Assembly (NCBI RefSeq): GCF_013314535.1
Contig: NZ_JABUAE010000013.1
Location: 54,146 to 118,145, forward strand
Length of the DNA stretch: 64,000 nt
Direction of reading: 5' to 3'
Origin: Bacillus sp. Xin1
GTDB taxonomy: Bacteria > Bacillota > Bacilli > Bacillales > Bacillaceae_G
The notes below the pieces were generated by a model. That model had not been told where the DNA came from. It did no database searches and saw nothing but the letters and a program-made list of their open reading frames with translations. The first letter of the stretch is position 1; every line of letters starts with the position of its first letter. Shown here piece by piece: positions 45,654-54,191 of the stretch. The position numbers and the translations under genes were made by a program.

Positions 45654-46553
45654 TTAAGCTAAACTTTTTGCTAGTCCCGGAACACGTACGCCTCGCTCTC
45701 TCGTTAATTTTTTAAATTCTTCCGTTAACTGTTTTGTTACTTCTCCTGGTTTTCCATTTCCGATTTCTCTTGAATCCACTTTTACAACTGGAATTAATTC
45801 AGCCGCAGTTCCTGTTAAAAACACTTCATCTGCTACATACACATCGTGACGAGTAAATGGTCTTTCTTCACAAGGAATATTTAACCTTTCACAAAGTTCA
45901 ATGACACTATTTCTTGTAATCCCTTCAAGAGCACCTAAGTATGCAGGTGGCGTTACTACTTTTCCATCTTTCACAACGAACACGTTATCTCCCGATCCTT
46001 CACAAACATATCCTTGTTGATTTAACATAAGCGCTTCTAGCACACCTGCTTGTGCCGCTTCAATCTTTACTAATACGTTATTTAAATAATTCATCGACTT
46101 AATGCGTGGATCAAGCGCATCCGGCGTATTTCGGCGAGACGCAACCGACACAACACTAAGGCCGTTATCATAGAACTCTTGCGGGAACAGTTTTAATTGT
46201 TCAGCAATGATGATGACACTTGGTTTCGTACAACTTCTTGGATCTAAGCCTAAATCTCCTTTTCCTCTTGAAACAATTAATCGAATATACGCATCTGCAT
46301 ATTCATTTTTTTGCAATGTCTGTAAAACTGCTTGTTCCATCTCTTCGATTGTCATTGGAATCGTTAGTAAAATGGATTTCGCAGATTCATATAAACGCTT
46401 TAAATGCTCTTTTAAGCAAAATACATTTCCGCCGTAACTACGGATCCCCTCAAATACACCGTCCCCATACAAAAATCCATGATCATAAACAGATACAACA
46501 GCTTTTTCTTTCTCTACTAATTCTCCATTCATATAGATATACTGGTTTCTCAT
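45654..46553 (-). CDS. ilvE: branched-chain amino acid aminotransferase
   Basis: PLP-dependent last step to isoleucine, leucine and valine. The 299-residue class IV aminotransferase has VSVYDHGFLYGDGVFEGIRS (about 20), the PLP lysine in RIKSMNYLNNVLVKIEA (about 160), and EGSGDNVFVVKDGKV (about 195). First gene of the operon, directly behind two T-box leaders, with the start 97 bases after the second terminator. A D-amino-acid aminotransferase is unlikely in this setting. Confidence 0.94.
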   Translation of the reverse strand: MRNQYIYMNGELVEKEKAVVSVYDHGFLYGDGVFEGIRSYGGNVFCLKEHLKRLYESAKSILLTIPMTIEEMEQAVLQTLQKNEYADAYIRLIVSRGKGDLGLDPRSCTKPSVIIIAEQLKLFPQEFYDNGLSVVSVASRRNTPDALDPRIKSMNYLNNVLVKIEAAQAGVLEALMLNQQGYVCEGSGDNVFVVKDGKVVTPPAYLGALEGITRNSVIELCERLNIPCEERPFTRHDVYVADEVFLTGTAAELIPVVKVDSREIGNGKPGEVTKQLTEEFKKLTRERGVRVPGLAKSLA

Positions 46554-46649
46554 CCTACATCGCTCCTCTTTTTTATCTCTTTATGTGCAATCTATCTTTG
46601 TATCGATTGCTGAGAAGAATATGCTTTATCTAAATCTTCTGTTAATTGA

Positions 46650-46945
46650 TTATAAAAATATCCTCGCCTCAACAATCGATTTTCTACAAACGTGTAGCAA
46701 TCCATTGCTGAGACGAGGGAATCGTGGTACCACTCAGCTTCCTTATACTTCTCGCGAAATACAAGCTCTGTAAGTCCTATTAGACTTTTGTTCTTTTATC
46801 GTGAACAACTCCGCTGCTCTCTACTTAATTTTTTCAAGTGCAGTACTCCGAGGTGATCTTCAACTGATACAATTGTTACCACCCTTCCAGCCAAGGGGCA
46901 GCTCTCTAAAACAATCTATATCGTTTACTCTCCTCTTCTTTGCAT
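46650..46945 (-). ncRNA. T-box leader 2 of the ilv operon (Ile specifier)
   Basis: Second, ilvE-proximal T-box. In order on the minus strand: stem I with AGAGAG and the specifier segment GAAGATCACC (reading ATC, isoleucine), the T-box sequence TGAGTGGTACCACGA, then a terminator CCTCGTCTCAGCAATGGATT...AATCGATTGTTGAGGCGAGG followed by ATATTTTT. Uncharged tRNA-Ile would pair with the specifier and T-box and permit read-through into ilvEBNCDA. Confidence 0.9.
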
Positions 46946-46967
46946 TCTGCTATTCTCTTTTCTAAAG

Positions 46968-47250
46968 TAAAAACTCTCACCTCAGCAATCAATTACTACA
47001 TCATAGTAGCTTTGATTGCTGAGGCGAGAGTTTCGCGTTACCACTCAGCTTCCTTATACTTCTCACGAAATATAAGCTCTGTAAGTCCTATTAGACTCCC
47101 GTCCTTTTACCGGAGACGATACCGCCGCTCTCTACTCGGTTCCCCTTTCGCAAGCGATGCTCCAAGGTGATCTTCAATGATTCGATCGTTACCGCTCTTC
47201 CAGCCAAGGAACGGCTCTCTAAAACTATCATAATCATCTACTTTCCTCTT
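46968..47250 (-). ncRNA. T-box leader 1 of the ilv operon (Ile specifier)
   Basis: First, promoter-proximal T-box. Stem I has AGAGAG and GAAGATCACC (specifier ATC, isoleucine), followed by GAGTGGTAACGCG and a terminator with arms AACTCTCGCCTCAGCAATCA and TGATTGCTGAGGTGAGAGTT plus T-run. The T-box bulge reads GGTAAC rather than GGTACC, a small deviation. Two T-boxes in series should tighten the response to isoleucine starvation. Confidence 0.9.
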
Positions 47251-47309
47251 CTTTGCATATAAAAATATATAAATCAGAAAATTCTAAATTGTTTTTTGTT
47301 GTTACACGT

Positions 47310-47339
47310 ATTATAGGTCTTTGATCTTTTCATTGTCAA
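47310..47339 (-). promoter_or_regulatory. ilv operon promoter
   Basis: TTGACA (47339-47334) and TATAAT (47315-47310) on the minus strand, spacer 18 bases. Transcription would begin near 47303, just ahead of T-box 1. Confidence 0.8.
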
Positions 47340-47501
47340 TATGTTTTTTGAAAATTTATTTTTTAATTTATAATTAGAATATTTTTATCGAAATAAAAAA
47401 GGAATGAATCTCAATCCAACACTCATATATTACTTAAGTCTATTCACATAAGAAAAGACAGCTTCATACATATGTAAATTTACTAAGGAGATGATGTGAA
47501 T

Positions 47502-48260
47502 ATGTTAAAAGGAAAAGTTGCATTGGTTACTGGAGCAAGCCGTGGAATTGGACGCGCTATTGCGAAACGCTTAGCAAACGATGGTGCATTAGTCGCCGTT
47601 CATTATGGGAATCGTAAAAGTGCTGCAGAAGAAGTCGTGCAGGAAATTCAATCGAATGGCGGTTCAGCTTTTTCTATAAATGGTAACCTCGAATCGTTAC
47701 ATGGCGTAGAATCTCTTTACAAATCTTTAGATTCTGAATTACAAAACCGTACTGGGGAGACTCATTTCGATATTTTAGTAAACAACGCCGGAATCGGCCC
47801 AGGAGCCTTTATTGAAGAAACAACTGAAAACTTTTTTGACCGAATGATTTCCGTGAATGCAAAAGCCCCATTTTTTATTATCCAACAAGCATTGTCACGT
47901 TTACGTGACAATAGCCGTATTATCAACATTTCATCAGCTGCAACGCGAATTTCTTTACCTGATTTCATTGCCTATAGTATGACAAAAGGCGCAATCAACA
48001 CAATGACTTTTACACTTGCAAAACAACTTGGGGCGAGAGGTATAACAGTGAATGCAATACTCCCAGGTTTTATTAAAACAGATATGAATGCTGAACTCTT
48101 AAGTGATCCCATGATGAAACGATATGCAACTGAAATTTCTGCTTTCGGCCGTTTAGGAGAAGTAGAAGATATTGCAGATACCGCTGCATTTCTTGCTTCT
48201 CCTGACAGTCGCTGGGTTACTGGTCAATTGATTGATGTAAGCGGTGGTTCTTGCTTATAA
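47502..48260 (+). CDS. short-chain dehydrogenase/reductase
   Basis: A 252-residue NAD(P)-dependent SDR of the classical type: KVALVTGASRGIGRAIAKRL (cofactor, 5-24), NNAGIGPG (about 90), catalytic Ser in INISSAATR (about 145) and Tyr-Lys in AYSMTKGA (about 158-162). FabG-like in outline, but isolated from fatty-acid genes; substrate unknown. ATG 47502 follows AAGGAG by 11 bases; GTG 47496 is also possible. Its TAA stop coincides with the left end of a dispersed repeat. Confidence 0.88.
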   Translation: MLKGKVALVTGASRGIGRAIAKRLANDGALVAVHYGNRKSAAEEVVQEIQSNGGSAFSINGNLESLHGVESLYKSLDSELQNRTGETHFDILVNNAGIGPGAFIEETTENFFDRMISVNAKAPFFIIQQALSRLRDNSRIINISSAATRISLPDFIAYSMTKGAINTMTFTLAKQLGARGITVNAILPGFIKTDMNAELLSDPMMKRYATEISAFGRLGEVEDIADTAAFLASPDSRWVTGQLIDVSGGSCL

Positions 48261-48415
48261 AGTGAAACTTTAATCAGTGGGGGTCTTCATCCACCACTGA
48301 TTATCAGCCCGCACCAATCGGGCTTTTACGGGCAGTTAATCCCTCAACTACATTCTTTGTTTCTCTCTGAATCTTGAGGTAGAGGTCTTACTGCCCGTTA
48401 ATGCGGGATAAAAAA
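48256..48415 (+). repeat. full-length B. cereus-group dispersed repeat
   Basis: About 160 bases from TTATAAAGTGAAACTTTAAT to TTAATGCGGGATAAAA. It contains CAGTGGGGGTCTTCATCC/CACCACTGATTA and GCCCGCACC...CGGGCTTTTACGGGC hairpins. Shortened copies of its ends occur at 5231-5290 and 11058-11086. Such elements (bcr class) are widespread intergenically in this group and can be transcribed as structured RNA. Here it provides the SDR stop codon. Confidence 0.7.
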
Positions 48416-48503
48416 AACATATAGTTTCAAATCTTTTTTATTGCGCAATAAAATAATTTATATAATACTAGATAAAACATATGTATTTAGGAGGATTACA
48501 GCA

Positions 48504-49040
48504 ATGACAGAAAAAACATACGAACTCGCTACATTTGCAGGTGGCTGCTTTTGGTGTATGGTAAAACCATTTGATGAACTTCCAGGTATTCAAAAAGTTA
48601 TTTCAGGCTATGCTGGTGGCCACATCCAAAACCCCACATATGAACAAGTAAAATCCGGAACATCTGGACATTTAGAAGTCGTTCAAATTACTTTCGATCC
48701 TTCTATTTTTCCTTATCAAAAATTGCTAGATTTATATTGGCCACAAATTGATCCAACCGATGATGGCGGACAATTTTTTGACCGCGGTCCATCCTATCGC
48801 ACAGCGATTTTTTACCATAATGAATCGCAAAAAAAGCTAGCTGAAAAATCAAAGCTAGCTCTGGCAGAAAGCGGTATGTTTAAAGATCCAATCGTAACGG
48901 AAATTCGTCCAGCAGCTCCTTTTTATGAAGCAGAAGAATATCATCAACATTTTTATAAAAAGAATCCCGAAAAATACGTACAAGAACGTAAAGAGTCTGG
49001 GCGTGAAGATTTTATTAAAGAAAACTGGGATAAGAGATAA
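48504..49040 (+). CDS. msrA: peptide methionine sulfoxide reductase A
   Basis: Reduces methionine-S-sulfoxide in proteins. The 178-residue protein has the GCFWC motif with catalytic C15 ([18 protein letters not shown]), [15 protein letters not shown] (about 38), [12 protein letters not shown] (about 56) and [21 protein letters not shown] (in part; about 83). ATG 48504 follows AGGAGG by 9 bases; the 21 codons open upstream lack a site. No fused or adjacent MsrB domain. Lies between a dispersed repeat and a possible IS200/IS605 relic. Confidence 0.94.
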   Translation: MTEKTYELATFAGGCFWCMVKPFDELPGIQKVISGYAGGHIQNPTYEQVKSGTSGHLEVVQITFDPSIFPYQKLLDLYWPQIDPTDDGGQFFDRGPSYRTAIFYHNESQKKLAEKSKLALAESGMFKDPIVTEIRPAAPFYEAEEYHQHFYKKNPEKYVQERKESGREDFIKENWDKR

Positions 49041-49055
49041 CAAATCAATATTTCA

Positions 49056-49290
49056 AGGTCTGTCAACTAACCCGCTACTTATCTGACCTTACGGTCTGAT
49101 TAAAGTGGGGGCTTGCGTCTGTCAAAGTTTGACAGTGTTTCTGCTCTCACAGAGAACAACTACGCTTATTCCTACCCAGTAGTGCGAACGAGCAATGCTC
49201 TCCTACCTTAGTGTGGTGGAACATAAGGACGGTTGACTTCGCCCCTACCATAAAGGCTATACCTTTATGGTACCGTTAAAACGGTATCTT
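49056..49290 (-). mobile_element. possible non-autonomous IS200/IS605 (TnpB-type) element relic
   Basis: Read on the minus strand, about 235 bases start near two palindromes (TACCGTTTTAACGGTA at 49272-49287 and ACCATAAAGG...CCTTTATGGT at 49249-49272) and end with CAAGCCCCCACTTTAATCAG, a hairpin, then AAGTAGCGGGTTAGTTGAC. The GCCCCCACTT...AAGT-GGG...AGTTGAC end is the shape of IS200/IS605 right ends, where the guide RNA of TnpB also lies. There is no transposase or tnpB frame. The family assignment rests on end shape only. Confidence 0.45.
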
Positions 49291-49374
49291 ATATCTTTAA
49301 ATTGTTAAATAACTAGTAAGAGTGCCTTTTACGCAACAGTTTTCTCTTATAGCTTACTTTACTAAAATTGAAAG

Positions 49375-49467
49375 GAGGAAGCAAGACGGAAGTTTCAGAT
49401 ACTTAGTATGGTACAAAATCTTACAATTTTTACTGTACCATACCGTATCTGACGGCAATTCCTCCCC
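49375..49467. repeat. long imperfect hairpin at the end of the agmatinase-family gene
   Basis: GGAGGAA...CAGATAC...GTATGGTACA and TGTACCATAC...GTATCTG...TTCCTCC form a nested stem of about 25 pairs with small bulges. It begins just four bases beyond the agmatinase-family stop codon and may act as its terminator, although the T-run is weak. Confidence 0.55.
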
Positions 49468-49470
49468 CAC

Positions 49471-50412
49471 TTACTTCTCCTCATTTTTCAGCTGCAACGC
49501 AATTAAACTAGCAAAATCATGTACAAGTGTGGCAGCTAAAAGCGACGTAATTTGCGATTGGTCATATGGCGGTAATACTTCTACTAAATCAAAACCAATA
49601 TAATTAAAACCACTTAATGAACGTACCATATTTAGTGTCTCTCGACTATTAAATCCCCCTACCTCTAACGTACCTGTGCCTGGCGCACACGATGGATCTA
49701 CAAAATCAATATCAAACGTTAAGAAACATGGTGTATCGCCAATCGTTTCTCTCATTTGCTGAAGAACGCTTTCAAAACCACGCTGACATAATTCAGCTGT
49801 TGTAATGACGTTATATCCTAAATCACTACTAGCATCTATATCACCAGGATGATTCAATGTTCCGCGAATTCCAATTTGGAATACTTTATCTGGCTGTAAT
49901 AACCCTTCCTCATGTGCACGAATAAATGGGGAGCCGTGCCAATATTTTTCTTCATAATATGTATCCCATGTATCTGTGTGTGAGTCAAAATGAATCATCG
50001 CAACTGGACCATGAACTTTTGCTGCTGCACGTAGACTTGCTAATGTAACTGAATGATCCCCACCAAGCCCGATTGGAATAATTCCTTGCTTCATTAATCC
50101 AAAAACAGCTTCCTCTATTAAATCATAGCTGCGATGAATATTATGTGGAATTACAGAAACATCTCCAATATCAATCGCATTTGTATCATCAAACGGGTAT
50201 ACACGGTGAATTGGATGATACGGAAACAACGTCATTGATGCTTGTCGAATTGCTTGCGGAGCAAAACGCGCACCAACGCGAAATGAAGCTGCCGTATCAA
50301 ATGGCATTCCCAATATAGCGACCTTAGCTTGATCATGACTTGAAGGCAATCTCATAAATGAACCTGTCGTACAAAATTCTGGTTTTACATCTGGTGTGAG
50401 TGGATATTTCAT
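49471..50412 (-). CDS. agmatinase/arginase-family ureohydrolase
   Basis: A 313-residue binuclear manganese ureohydrolase. The metal ligands are complete: GLGGDHSVTLASL (His near 119), IHFDSHTDTWD (about 140-147) and FDIDFVDPSCAPGTGT (about 225-240). It has agmatinase-type features (PEFCTTGSFMRLP; GMPFDTAASFRVGARFAPQA), so hydrolysis of agmatine to putrescine and urea is likely; formimidoylglutamase or guanidino-acid hydrolase is possible. No speA or speE gene is adjacent, which leaves the substrate unsettled. ATG with AAGGGGAA. Confidence 0.85.
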   Translation of the reverse strand: MKYPLTPDVKPEFCTTGSFMRLPSSHDQAKVAILGMPFDTAASFRVGARFAPQAIRQASMTLFPYHPIHRVYPFDDTNAIDIGDVSVIPHNIHRSYDLIEEAVFGLMKQGIIPIGLGGDHSVTLASLRAAAKVHGPVAMIHFDSHTDTWDTYYEEKYWHGSPFIRAHEEGLLQPDKVFQIGIRGTLNHPGDIDASSDLGYNVITTAELCQRGFESVLQQMRETIGDTPCFLTFDIDFVDPSCAPGTGTLEVGGFNSRETLNMVRSLSGFNYIGFDLVEVLPPYDQSQITSLLAATLVHDFASLIALQLKNEEK

Positions 50413-50577
50413 TTCTCATTTCCCCTTCTTAAACATAATTTTTACATCCAAAGAAACTTCCCTTACTTACATTTTCTTTTATTACAATGCAAAAATTGTG
50501 CCATAGAACATGTTGATTCATTTTGGTCCTATCCCTTTCCGTTCTATGCAAACCTGAATAAATCATGCTATAACGCA

Positions 50578-50612
50578 TAAAAAAAGAGCGAAAAATAATC
50601 GCTCTTTTTTTA
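50578..50612. terminator. terminator of the FusB-like gene
   Basis: AAAAAAAGAGCGA...TCGCTCTTTTTTT hairpin with T-runs on both strands. Confidence 0.85.
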
Positions 50613-50623
50613 CTTGCCCATGT

Positions 50624-51262
50624 TTATTTTCTCAATCTCTCAATAAAATCATGTAACTTGTCAAGTGAAATCATATTCTGATTACACCCTATACTATCTT
50701 TACAAATATAGTTTCCTTTTTTAACAAAGGTACCTGGCACATCCCCTTTTATTTCAACTAAAAACATACCTACTTCTTCGTGACCATGACACAATGAACA
50801 AATACTCTTTTTATTTATACTTTGAAACGTTCCTTGCAGACCCACAAACTTATTACCGTTCCTTGCTATAATAAATTTTCTGCCTGTTCCTTTATCAATC
50901 CAACTTAGATACGACATTTCTTTCATATTTATTTCTTCCATATCAGGCAGCTTCAATTTTTTTACTTTAGGAAATAATTTTTTTAACGCTTGCAGCGTAA
51001 CTTCCTGAAACGGAATAACATACGGATTTAACTTGAGTAAAAACGCTTCTGCGTCCTCCCTATTTTCAACCGTCAAAATCGTATCAATTAATTCTTTCTG
51101 TTCATCAATAAGATTTTCAAAAACATGTAACACTTTTTCTATCGCAAGAGACTTCAGAGCAGTAATAACTCCTCTATCATTTGCTGTAGCATGTCCATGC
51201 GCTAGAATATGAGTTTGTGATTTTATAAAATTATATTGATCACTTCTAATAAATGCTTCCAT
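50624..51262 (-). CDS. FusB/FusC-family EF-G-binding protein
   Basis: A 212-residue protein of the fusidic-acid resistance type. An N-terminal helical domain (MEAFIRSDQYNFIKSQTHIL) and a C-terminal domain with four zinc-ligand cysteines, CSLCHGHEE (about 160) and the later ICKDSIGCNQN (about 190), match FusB-type proteins, which bind EF-G and free it from the ribosome when fusidic acid stalls it. Chromosomal homologues are common in Firmicutes and do not always confer resistance. ATG 51262 with GGAGTG. Single gene. Confidence 0.82.
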   Translation of the reverse strand: MEAFIRSDQYNFIKSQTHILAHGHATANDRGVITALKSLAIEKVLHVFENLIDEQKELIDTILTVENREDAEAFLLKLNPYVIPFQEVTLQALKKLFPKVKKLKLPDMEEINMKEMSYLSWIDKGTGRKFIIARNGNKFVGLQGTFQSINKKSICSLCHGHEEVGMFLVEIKGDVPGTFVKKGNYICKDSIGCNQNMISLDKLHDFIERLRK

Positions 51263-51358
51263 TACTATCACTCCATACAAATTGTTTATCTCTTTTTATT
51301 GTATACAATACACTTATTTTATAAAATGCCAAAAACGATTCATAAACAAAGTATACAT

Positions 51359-51403
51359 AAAAAGCACTGATTATTTCTAATCGAATAATCAGTGCTTTTC
51401 ATT
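51359..51403. terminator. terminator
   Basis: AAAAGCACTGATTATT...AATAATCAGTGCTTTT hairpin after the CD3324-type gene. Confidence 0.85.
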
Positions 51404-51404
51404 A

Positions 51405-51668
51405 TTATTTTGAATACACAATTTTTTTTATCGTTTCCACAGAAAGAAAGTATTCCTCTGCTAATTGATGAATGGAAGTTCCATTTTTAAAAGCCTCTTT
51501 AATTTCTCTATTCCGCGCATCAATTTGCTTCCTTCCACCAGATCGTGTACCCCATTTATAATGTGCAGTTTCTTGTTTTGGAATGTAAATTGTTTCACCT
51601 TGTACATACTTTTGAATTTCTACAATTAAGCTTTCTGGTAAAACAGCCGCTGCTTTTACGTATCTCAT
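51405..51668 (-). CDS. CD3324-family helix-turn-helix protein
   Basis: An 87-residue protein with the CD3324 pattern: MRYVKAAAVLPESLIVEIQK, YVQGETIYIPK, WGTRSGGRKQIDARNREIKE, and a C-terminal resolvase-like helix-turn-helix (TSIHQLAEEYFLSVETIKKI, 64-83). Probably DNA binding, with unknown target. The ribosome site is GGGGCGAG. Upstream lies a small ORF with a strong ribosome site and an inverted repeat that could form a leader. Confidence 0.8.
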   Translation of the reverse strand: MRYVKAAAVLPESLIVEIQKYVQGETIYIPKQETAHYKWGTRSGGRKQIDARNREIKEAFKNGTSIHQLAEEYFLSVETIKKIVYSK

Positions 51669-51998
51669 TTCTGCTCGCCCCTTATTTTTTCTGGTTCATT
51701 TCAATAAGGTGCAAAGCCAAATATAAAAAAATGATACGAGCTCATTTTGGCGATTGTATATTACTTGTCTACCTCACGCAAAGTATCGCCATTTCCATAC
51801 TTGGCTTTGCATGAGACGCTGCAGTGTCTGGCAATTGTATTGTAATCGCCATATCAACACCTCCTAATATACCTTTTGACTCTTATTATATGACAACTTT
51901 TTCTTTCTTGCATCCTTATGATTTTTAAACAAGCAGTAATTTATTCGTTTTGATATAATACATACGGATTGAAATTAAAAATAATGTGAGGTCGCTTT
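51669..51998. other. leader/intergenic region with an inverted repeat
   Basis: TGCAAAGCCAAATAT (51711-51725) and ATACTTGGCTTTGCA (51798-51812) form a 15-bp repeat with one mismatch around about 70 bases. The right arm lies inside the 27-codon ORF at 51769-51852. On the minus strand this could fold as a leader hairpin before the CD3324-type gene. Confidence 0.5.
51769..51852 (-). CDS. possible 27-residue leader peptide
   Basis: ATG 51852 follows AGGAGGTGTTGAT, one of the best ribosome sites in the window, and the frame runs 27 codons to TAG. The peptide begins MAITIQLPDTAASHAKP and matches nothing I know. It precedes the CD3324-type gene by 100 bases in the same direction, with a hairpin arm inside it. 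It is either a leader peptide or the remnant of a longer gene. Confidence 0.4.
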   Translation of the reverse strand: MAITIQLPDTAASHAKPSMEMAILCVR

Positions 51999-52697
51999 AT
52001 GAAAAAAAGAATCATTATATCATTAATTATACTAACCGTTCTTTTTATCTTACTATTCGGAGCCTATAAACTTATGAATTCACGAACATATCAATTATTT
52101 GGCGAATTAACAAATCGAGTAGAAACAAATCAAAAGGTTGTTGCACTAACCTTTGATGATGGCCCTACAAAAAATGTAGAGGAAATATTACCACTCTTAA
52201 ATAAATATAATGCGAAAGCTACTTTTTTTGTAATTGGAAATGAATTAGAGAAAAACTTAAAGTTAGGGCGAGCCATCGTAAAATCTGGACATCAACTTGG
52301 AAATCATACCTATTCCCACAATCGAATGATTTTCAAAACACCTTCTTTTATTAAAGTGGAAGTTAAAAAAACAAATACATTCATTCACGCAACAGGATAT
52401 ACAGGTCAAATTGATTTCCGACCGCCGAATGGAAAAAAACTAATCGGCTTGCCCTACTATTTAAACAAGCATCATATCGAAACAATCACATGGGATCTTG
52501 AACCTGATACATACTACACTTCTCCTTCTGACAAAATAAACTATGTAAACAAAAATGTAAAACCTGGATCTATCATCTTGTTACATTCCATGTATGATGA
52601 TTCTGAAAAATATTTACAGACTCTTGAAGGTATTTTAGATTCTTTATCTAAAAAAGGGTATCAATTTGTTACAGTAAATGAATTGCAGAAAAGATAA
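51999..52697 (+). CDS. polysaccharide deacetylase (NodB domain)
   Basis: A 232-residue membrane-anchored CE4 deacetylase. An N-terminal helix (residues 5-23) is followed by the NodB motifs: VALTFDDGPTKNVEE (metal-binding Asp pair, about 50), LGNHTYSH (His-x3-His, about 100), FRPPNGK (about 142), and the late ILLHSMYDD (about 190). Such enzymes remove acetyl groups from peptidoglycan or other amino sugars outside the membrane. Bacilli carry many paralogues; the substrate here is unknown. Single gene. Confidence 0.9.
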   Translation: MKKRIIISLIILTVLFILLFGAYKLMNSRTYQLFGELTNRVETNQKVVALTFDDGPTKNVEEILPLLNKYNAKATFFVIGNELEKNLKLGRAIVKSGHQLGNHTYSHNRMIFKTPSFIKVEVKKTNTFIHATGYTGQIDFRPPNGKKLIGLPYYLNKHHIETITWDLEPDTYYTSPSDKINYVNKNVKPGSIILLHSMYDDSEKYLQTLEGILDSLSKKGYQFVTVNELQKR

Positions 52698-52707
52698 CTC
52701 TACAATG

Positions 52708-52744
52708 AAAAGGCCCTAGCATAACGTTATGCTAGGACCTTTTG
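52708..52744. terminator. bidirectional terminator
   Basis: AAAAGGCCCTAGCATAACG and CGTTATGCTAGGACCTTTT pair across one bulge between converging genes. Confidence 0.85.
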
Positions 52745-52748
52745 TATT

Positions 52749-54086
52749 TTAAATCACTCCAATTACATTTAAAAATACGATAATAATTGCAATTGGTGCT
52801 ATATAGCGAAGTAAGAATAACCATAGTACAAATAATTTATATCCTCTATTTTTACTTACACCAAGCTCTCTCATTAATACATCTTTCTTCATCTTTAATG
52901 GAACAAAAATCGCAACTAATAATACACCAAGTGGCATAAGAACATTACTTACTGCAAAGTCTGCTAAATCAAATACTGTTTTTCCAAACAGCTTCACATC
53001 ACTTAATACACCATACGATAATGCTGAAGGAATTCCCACAACAAAGATTAACAACCCAACAATCAATGCCATTTTTTCGCGCTTTCCTTTACCTTTTGTT
53101 GTTAAAGAAGCAACACTAATTTCTAACATAGAAATTGCTGATGTAATAGTCGCAAAGAAGAATAGTAATAAGAAAACAATAAAGAATAATTTTCCGAATG
53201 CCATCTTACTGAAAATAGCTGGCAACACGATAAATAGTAATCCTGGTCCTTGAGATGGCTCCATTCCAAATGCAAATACAACAGGGAAAATCGCTAATCC
53301 AGCAAGCAATGTAATAACGAGTGTCAAACCAACAATTGAAAATGCAGAACGTGGTAAACTTTCTTCTTTCGGTAAGTACGAGCTATACGTTACCATTACT
53401 GCTACCCCGACCGATAATGAGAAGAATGATTGTCCCATCGCATATAAAACAATTTCAGATGTTACATGCGAGAAATCCGGCTGTAAGAAGAAGCGAACCC
53501 CTTCTCCTGCTCCATCTAATGTAAGTGCACGAATAATTAATACAAAAAACAGAACAAATAGCGCTGGCATAAAGTATTTATTTACTTTTTCAACGCCATT
53601 TTGAACGCCTTTGCTTACGATAAAAATAGTAATAAGAATAAATAATAGCTGTGATCCAACTGCTAAATATGGATTGGAAATGATTTCACCAAATGTTGCT
53701 TCATATGCACCATTTCCTTCCCATAGTCTCCCTGTAACTGCATTCCATAAATATAATAAAATCCAACCTCCAACAACACTGTAGAAAGAAAGCAATATGA
53801 AACATGTTACAATCCCTAATTTACCAAGCCACGGCCATAATGTTTTAGGAGCGATTTCCCTATACGCATCCACAGCCTCTTTTTGTGTACTTCTTCCAAT
53901 TACAAATTCCGCTAATAATAAAGGTAAACCAATTAGTAAAGTAAAACCGATGAAAATAAGAAAGAACGCACCGCCCCCTCCAATACCGGCCATATATGGA
54001 AACTTCCAAATTGCTCCAAGTCCAATCGCTGATCCTGCTGCAGCTAAAACGAAACCTAATTTCGATGTCCATTGCTGTGAATTCAT
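52749..54086 (-). CDS. sodium-dependent transporter, NSS (SNF) family
   Basis: A 445-residue neurotransmitter:sodium symporter homologue with eleven to twelve helices. The start [20 protein letters not shown] and [18 protein letters not shown] is the unwound helix-1 sodium/amino-acid site, and [20 protein letters not shown] (about 215) is helix 6. Bacterial relatives carry amino acids. The upstream T-box has a TTC (phenylalanine) specifier, so phenylalanine or aromatic uptake is the best guess. The order of the NSS family to YocR/YhdH of B. subtilis is likely. ATG with AGAGGAG. Confidence 0.9.
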   Translation of the reverse strand: MNSQQWTSKLGFVLAAAGSAIGLGAIWKFPYMAGIGGGGAFFLIFIGFTLLIGLPLLLAEFVIGRSTQKEAVDAYREIAPKTLWPWLGKLGIVTCFILLSFYSVVGGWILLYLWNAVTGRLWEGNGAYEATFGEIISNPYLAVGSQLLFILITIFIVSKGVQNGVEKVNKYFMPALFVLFFVLIIRALTLDGAGEGVRFFLQPDFSHVTSEIVLYAMGQSFFSLSVGVAVMVTYSSYLPKEESLPRSAFSIVGLTLVITLLAGLAIFPVVFAFGMEPSQGPGLLFIVLPAIFSKMAFGKLFFIVFLLLFFFATITSAISMLEISVASLTTKGKGKREKMALIVGLLIFVVGIPSALSYGVLSDVKLFGKTVFDLADFAVSNVLMPLGVLLVAIFVPLKMKKDVLMRELGVSKNRGYKLFVLWLFLLRYIAPIAIIIVFLNVIGVI

Positions 54087-54191
54087 CTTTCTGTCTCCTC
54101 TCTTCTTCTATTTTTTCTTTTTATGACATTTCATCCTTATGTCTATTTTTCTATCCTCTTCCCTTTCTAATGCGACCACTTCCTTTCAGAA

